Shown here: positions 58,801-64,000 of the stretch, in pieces
How positions within the stretch are numbered: the first letter of the stretch is position 1
Layout of the letters: each line of letters opens with the position of its first letter
Assembly (NCBI GenBank): GCA_037576195.1
Contig: CM075102.1
Span: 20,146,745 to 20,210,744 of the forward strand
Direction: 5' to 3'
Length of the DNA: 64,000 nucleotides
From: Phytoseiulus persimilis
Taxonomy: Eukaryota; Arthropoda; Arachnida; Mesostigmata; Phytoseiidae
The notes under the pieces: model-generated
What the model saw: only the letters and a program-made list of their open reading frames with translations
The model's database searches: none
Told to the model about the DNA's origin: nothing
Translations under genes and position numbers: made by a program

Positions 58801-61800
58801 CGAGTGGGTGACTCTCAACCAGGGGCCAACGGGGCCCCTCAGGGCCTTCGAGGGGCCCCGTAGATCCCTTCGAGAACGATTCTCTCATTGGTCACTGAAT
58901 GGCCGTGACCTTGAGCAACGTTCGGGGGGAACCGAAGAGAAAAAATGGTGTTCACAAGAATCGAGACTGAAATGTTACTGAGCATCACTTGAGTGTCGTG
59001 AAACCATCGATATCGGACCGAATAATTCAGAACGCGGTCGAAATATCGGTGTGGATTATTGGGTCATCGGCGACCACCATTTTTCAGGGCAACGTTGGGC
59101 TTCGCGAAGACGCGAGGCGCAAGACAAGTAGAAACTTGACCAGGCTCGCCCTGCAAGCACACAGCTCACTTAAGAAGAGTCACTCATAGTTGACCGAGAT
59201 GACATCTGTTGTTGAGAAAAACAATTCGTGATTGCGTAAAAATTGCGCATCTCTCGAGAAAGCGCGGGGCATCAATGTCCGGCGTTGAACATATAAGCGC
59301 TCCATAGACGCACCAACGGAGTCGTTGAAAAGACGGATTGCAGTGCTATCGGTTGCTCGCTGAGATATGGAAGAATTCGTCCGAACTTCTTGCGAAGCTA
59401 CAATCGTAATCCCAGTTCCAACAGTCACTGCGACCCCATCCTCTCCAAAAACTAAAGCGAGCGAGCTTGATCGTTCTATTGGGTCTCCGGGGGTCTGGAA
59501 ATTATTTTTTGTCGTTGTTCCCGCGATCCGCGTCAAGACGAACATTCTCGAAGCTGCACGAAGGGAACCCTCGGGGATCGCGCGTCCATTCAGGCGGCTT
59601 TTCCTGCCATACATATATCCCACTGTGTCCTGAGACCGGGACACGAGAACTCCGGGCTCCCCTAGATCCCAAAGAATGCTCTCGACGGTCCGTCGAGGCT
59701 TCCGAGTGTGGGAGAAGCTAGCTCTCCGTTGAATCGGAGAAATCCGGTCTCCGAACTCAACCCACCTTTCTGGAGAAGCGTTTTGATTTGATGGGCGCTG
59801 AGATCCTCTCCGTCGAAGCCGGAGTCTTCGGCGGAGGTGGAGGGTTTCCCAAGCTCCTCTTTGAGACGGTTCAGAGCTTGCTCTATGCGACCCTCATCGA
59901 GGGGTGCGGAGGGAACCGTTAGAATAGCTTCGGTTTTCTCCCCGGGCTTCGATGGAGCGCCTGGAAACACAAAACTACTCAGTCCAAGATGATGACTCCA
60001 ACCTCCTGACTTGATTCCAAGTTTCTAAGGACCGAACAGCTCCCCGGACCCAAGTGGGCGCTCGACAGAGCAAACTCATCCTTGAAGATCACCGGTATCA
60101 TTAGCTCCCGATGAGGATGACCGTTCGACATAACGAGGTAAAATTGCATCCTATGACAGCGTACATATGAAAATGGGAAATTCAATACCCAGTGGCGCTT
60201 TCCGTATTACTTGAGAACTATTGTAGGAATCACATTCCGGCCAGGATCCGCTGGTTAGTTTGACCACCCTCCAAGGAATATGGACTGGTTCCGACCTACC
60301 CGGGACGCCATAAGAATAGCTGTCAAGACGAGACACCCGATTCCCCTGCGGATTCGTGATCCTTCCACTTCTGAGCCCCTTCTCAATCGGAACCTCCAGT
60401 ACTCAACTCGATCCAATATTCAATCTGGGTCGTGACGATTTCGATTCCGGAGCGCTTCCGCTTCCTGCCTGAATTTGGATTGCTGGTTTCGCGAACAGTT
60501 TCTGCAAGATGTCTCAACACTGGACGCGTCGCTCGTAGCCGCAGAGTTGCTGACAGCGATTGGATTCCCCACCCCAGCTTCCGATCTGCTTTGATTCAGA
60601 TTCCCACTTGGTTCGAGGGAGCAGTACTCAACGAAGAAAGATTCTGAAGCGGTTACTGCCCGGGAGCAGCTCGATTGCTCGAGCCAGGGGTCGATGAAGG
60701 CGGGCGAATTTTTGTGACCTTCGTTTGGCTTTGGTGATTCAAACGTGGAGTCGATGAACTCTCAGGGATCGAGAAGAATAAAGCACAATTCGGAAAGCAT
60801 AGTCCGAGCTAGCCGAGATTTCACCTTCATCCCACGACAAACACCAAGACGTGGCTCAAAAATCAAACATCAACCTCCCGGTTTTCGAAACTATGTTTGC
60901 CGTCGCCTCTCATTTCCCGTGTTTCTATCTCGCTCTGTTTCGTCCGACCACTTCGCACGTTCACACTCCACCGCGTATTTCTTAATTCCAACGGTTGGTC
61001 AACTTCGTCACGTGCCTGCATTGAAAATTGTCGTTGTCGTAGAGATGTCGTATGCGTTGCACCATCGCTTCAAATTCCACTTTCTCTAGGATTCCAGAGC
61101 ACTTTCTGTTCAGCCCGTGCCCACCCTGCGTCCACGGCTAGATTTCGATTGTCATTTCCGAAACTTGAACGAATGAGCAACGGGTTCTGTGGGGCGATCC
61201 CCTCCAGCTTTCTGGCTCCTCAGTGGATTCCGGAGAGACCTGAGAAGAATTCCAAGACTTTCGGGAACGAACATTCTCCTCTGTTTATCTTAGCGATGTT
61301 TTGATTCGCTCACGGTGTCGTCGCTGTCTTCGGCTCCAAACACTGCCCTAAAGTCGCCTCTCTACGATGCAGTGGGTGATCAACATCAGAGAATCAGAGG
61401 TCAAATTTCTGGCGGAAAACGCGCGGTCGACGTGACGGAAGGGCCAAATAAGAGCAAGGAAGTGATACAGCGAACGTATGCACCCTTGCACCGTACACGC
61501 GGCACGAAAGTTTCGTCAAGTTGTTTGGTCATAGCTCGTTTCGACCACGCCTCGGTATCATTTTCGTTTGACATTAGCCGCGGTTTCCCTCGTCCCGATT
61601 CACTCTGACACTTCTGCTCATGCTCATTTGAAACGATTTCTCTTTTGAAATAGCGGGATTTTTCGTGCATTTCACTGGCGAAAATTTCTTCGAGAATGGT
61701 TGCCGCTTGGGATATGCTGGGGCAGAACTACCGTTCGAGATGTCAGTTCTCATTTGGTTGGGGTCACAATTCATGGTAACATGATCGAAGGAATCGAACT

Positions 61801-62327
61801 CGAACGTATGAAGGACCCAAAGTCAAGTCTCAGAGGTATTTTCTTTCACGAAGCCGATCAAAAGGAGGTCAAAAAAAGCTGGTCGGTCGTTTCTGAGATT
61901 TCGGTACACATTCGGATAACGATTCTCGAACCGCTGAACGGTAAAAACTGAAATCGCCTCCAAAGACGAGTCGAGAATTGATAGTGTTAGCTAATTTATG
62001 ATTCCTCATCGGAGGGTCCGAGAACTCAGGTCGGAAAAATTCTGCGCTCTCGAGTCGATCAGAATCCGAAGCTCTTGCACACGTCTGGAATATATGAGCA
62101 ATATCCCGCGAGAATCCGGATCCGTCCCAGCCCGAGTCAAACATCGACCGCGGGCCTTCTCGAAGTTTTTCCACGCTCTCGCTGAGATTCTATGACTCCC
62201 GTTGACGCGTGATAGTTCCTGTGATTCCTGTGATCGCGGTGCGAAGTAATCGTAACTCACCTTCGGCCTTGGACACAAGCAAGATAGCTGCAACGGCGAC
62301 AATGACGACCAACAGAGCACCCCTCAT
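55857..62327 (-). CDS. Secreted acidic mucin-like protein
   Basis: Six exons: 62327-62261, 59960-59766, 58236-58121, 58037-57829, 57619-56316, 56236-55857; phases 1,1,0,2,1 close to 756 residues. Exon 1 encodes a clear signal peptide (MRGALLVVIVAVAAILLVSK). Mature chain: Glu/Ser/Lys-rich segment (about 23-126), a block with FFFEEP and a nearly pure Asp run (about 165-185), an acidic region with DLESNGDISLSSSDLIPT, Thr/Pro-rich stretches (about 350-440), a Gly/Ser/Pro pentapeptide-repeat zone (about 470-585) and an acidic C-terminus ending FLQQLMKLGALR. Many Ser/Thr suggest heavy O-glycosylation. No known domain, so this could be a cuticle, egg-coat, salivary or lumenal matrix protein. Intron 1 is 2.3 kb, unusually long here. 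Reading through the exon 2 donor meets TAG at 59662-59664, giving a possible 121-residue short form. Confidence 0.68.
56455..56790. repeat. 15-bp minisatellite inside the mucin-like gene
   Basis: About 20 degenerate 15-bp units on plus, of the type GAACTCCCTGAGCTA. On the coding (minus) strand they encode Gly/Ser/Pro pentapeptides. Because the unit is a multiple of three without stop codons in most frames, long open frames also appear in a second minus frame (repeated VLAQG) and on plus (repeated LPELE). Confidence 0.8.
58829..58861. repeat. Perfect GC-rich hairpin in an intron
   Basis: 11-bp arms ACGGGGCCCCT/AGGGGCCCCGT with an 11-nt loop, in intron 2 of the mucin-like gene. Each arm contains the palindrome GGGGCCCC, so cruciform or alternative pairings are possible. 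Confidence 0.75.
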
Positions 62328-64000
62328 GCTTCCGTGGGTGGCAGAACGGAACCAAGTCACACAACAAGCTTCTCGATTCCGTCGTTGTTACCTCCACGGT
62401 TCGGGAGAAGTTCTCAACGACGTCTGTGGACTCCGGGTCCAGAAAATGTTCTGGTGCTGTTCGTCGACGAGCCACTGGACGCACGGCTTCGGATTTCTCG
62501 CGTGGACCCCTAGGGCTGACTTGTTGGCTATCATGTTGGTTGGTTGGCTCCCTCTCTTCCTCCTTTGCTTCCTTCCTTCCACCCATCCATCCATCCATCG
62601 GGGACCATCCAGGAATCTGTCGGTAACTCGCTCGCGATCCGGTGAATTCGTCGTGTCTGGTTTCGGAAGGTTCGAAAGCCGCCCTGCCCTCCTGCCTGCC
62701 TGCATGTCGCTACTGCTTCTGTTCCTTCGAATCGAACGTCGTCGAATAACGGGCTCGATCGCTCGGTCATCTATCTCATCAAACGCGGAGACAGTCAAAA
62801 CGAGTTGGCGCTGAAGGGTGAACGCACTATCGACGCCTGAAGCGTTTGAAGGCAGCGTCGACGGTGACGGCTGCAACATACGCAAGCGAAGAACAGAAAG
62901 CAAGCCGAAAAATAAAATCAGAAAAGGTCCTGGCCCGAAGCATGGTATCTAACTCTGTCGCCGCCGTCCGGAATCACTAGAAAGATGCTCACTTCTCGAC
63001 TGCGTCCTGGGAGGAGGCGTCACCGATCCCCGTCATCAAAGCGAACTGGAATCTCATCCGATTCTTGAACTTCCAACCTATGCCACAAAGTGATTCCGGC
63101 CAACTCTGACAGCATTCTTGTGAATGTCAGAAAAAAAGACCATCAGAAATATAAGTGGGAGGTGAATCCGTGGGAACTTAACGCCCTTCAGATCGCCGAT
63201 CAGCTTCGGATGTGGGCACCAGTTTGTTTGGTTTGTGTCACCTAGACAAAATCTTTCAGATAATCCTTCAGTCAGCCCGGATTCCGAATATAGCGTAGCT
63301 GTCTCCATTCATGCTCGTGACAAGGGACTCTAGCGGAAGTTGCCAGCCGAATAAAGAGCCAGATCCAGTTATCGGCTGCCTCGTCAGACTAATCGTCCTC
63401 GTCAATCTTCTGTAGTTGAGGCATTACGGAACCTTCTGTATGTATATGTGCGAAACTAAGTCTGCCACTCAGACTATCCCCTTGTTTCTTTTTTCCAGCA
63501 TCCAATGAGCGCAGCGGGCAGCGGTCGATTCCCTGCGACAAACAGCTGCAGGCGCAATTGGTCGATAGTAACAATAAGTCACTGACGATCGTTCGAGACC
63601 TATGAGGATGAGAAACTTGAAGAATAATCTATTCTGACGACCTTGGACTGTTGCTTCAAGTCCGTGCCCGACCGAAGCTGCTCCTTCCTCATTCGAGCTA
63701 CTCTATCCAAGTCTCTGTATCGTTGTACCTCGAACTTTGACTGTGACGGCACTCCAATCGAAGCTCATGTCGCCCGGGATTTCCAACGCGATCCCACAGA
63801 GGTCATTCAACTTTTCCTTGTAGGATATAGAGGTGCACAACTTTTTCGCATGAACGGACGTGTTCTCTGGACACAATCGTAATGTTGACTTCAAGGCCTC
63901 TCAGGAATACCATGGATGAAGTTTAATGACACTCACCTTGGTGTTGTCTCGTGCTCAAAACATCATCGATATTCAAATGTTTGTAGTGAAGCAGTTCTCA
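62328..64000. other. Upstream flank of mucin-like gene, no gene recognised
   Basis: Includes the promoter side of the mucin-like gene and a CTTC/CCAT microsatellite at about 62566-62597. On minus, a frame ending near 63600 (LDRVARMRKEQLRSGTDLKQ) is helix-like and could be the last exon of a gene entering from beyond the window, but no family or upstream exon is identified. Confidence 0.35.

Noticed and set aside
60151-60336. Minus ORF with Cys and NSS sequon in intron 1 of the mucin-like gene
   Set aside because: No acceptor/donor pair in phase with neighbours; treated as intronic chance frame.
1-64000. CRISPR arrays, bacterial operons, rRNA genes
   Set aside because: No regularly spaced direct repeats, no Shine-Dalgarno-linked ORF chains, no conserved rRNA blocks; the intron-rich structure is eukaryotic.

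Overview
The window is nuclear DNA from a eukaryote. Nearly every recognisable gene is split by short introns (mostly 60-200 bp) with GT/AG ends that keep the reading frame, and many coding ends are followed by AATAAA-type signals. GC is near 50 %, CpG (above all TCGA) looks undepleted, and the housekeeping proteins are animal in type. The compact introns, tight spacing and a tandem family of secreted lipases suggest an arthropod. A mesostigmatid/phytoseiid mite (Galendromus-like) is my best guess. That is an inference from genome style, not a species identification.

Layout. 1-4.97 kb: no recognisable gene. 5.0-7.1 kb: decayed non-LTR retrotransposon (minus). 7.4-9.2 kb: FEN1 (minus), head-to-head with MRPL18 (9.6-10.5 kb, plus). 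11.5-13.0 kb: V-ATPase subunit C (minus). 14.6-28.7 kb: five tandem pancreatic-lipase-family genes, all minus, with the same core intron phases (2,0,1,1). Three keep a standard Ser/Asp/His triad and GxSxG motif, one has GHSLA, and the last has the nucleophile Ser replaced by Gly. The gap between lipases 4 and 5 holds a hAT transposase fossil and a 0.7-kb element with terminal inverted repeats. 30.1-31.3 kb: intronless S-adenosylmethionine synthetase (minus). 33.8-36.6 kb: EPS15-type endocytic adaptor (minus). 37.1-38.3 kb: intronless ERCC8/CSA (minus). 41.3-42.6 kb: PPP1R11 and BET1L in tandem on plus, only 49 bp apart (possible dicistronic unit), facing CCDC25 (42.9-44.2 kb, minus). 45.5-46.5 kb: mitochondrial malate dehydrogenase (minus), divergent from RSF1 (47.0-53.7 kb, plus, 12 exons). 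54.4-55.5 kb: C-terminal part of a protein that may be a TULIP-type lipid binder. 55.9-62.3 kb: secreted, acidic, mucin-like protein with a 15-bp minisatellite. 62.3-64 kb: nothing recognisable.

Together these are mostly single-copy housekeeping genes (DNA repair: FEN1, ERCC8; chromatin: RSF1; membrane traffic: EPS15, BET1L, V-ATPase; mitochondria: MRPL18, MDH2; methyl donor: MAT) interrupted by a fast-evolving lipase cluster. I built exon models by hand from splice signals, reading-frame phase and family resemblance. Internal boundaries are good to about a base where phase closes, but no transcript evidence was available.
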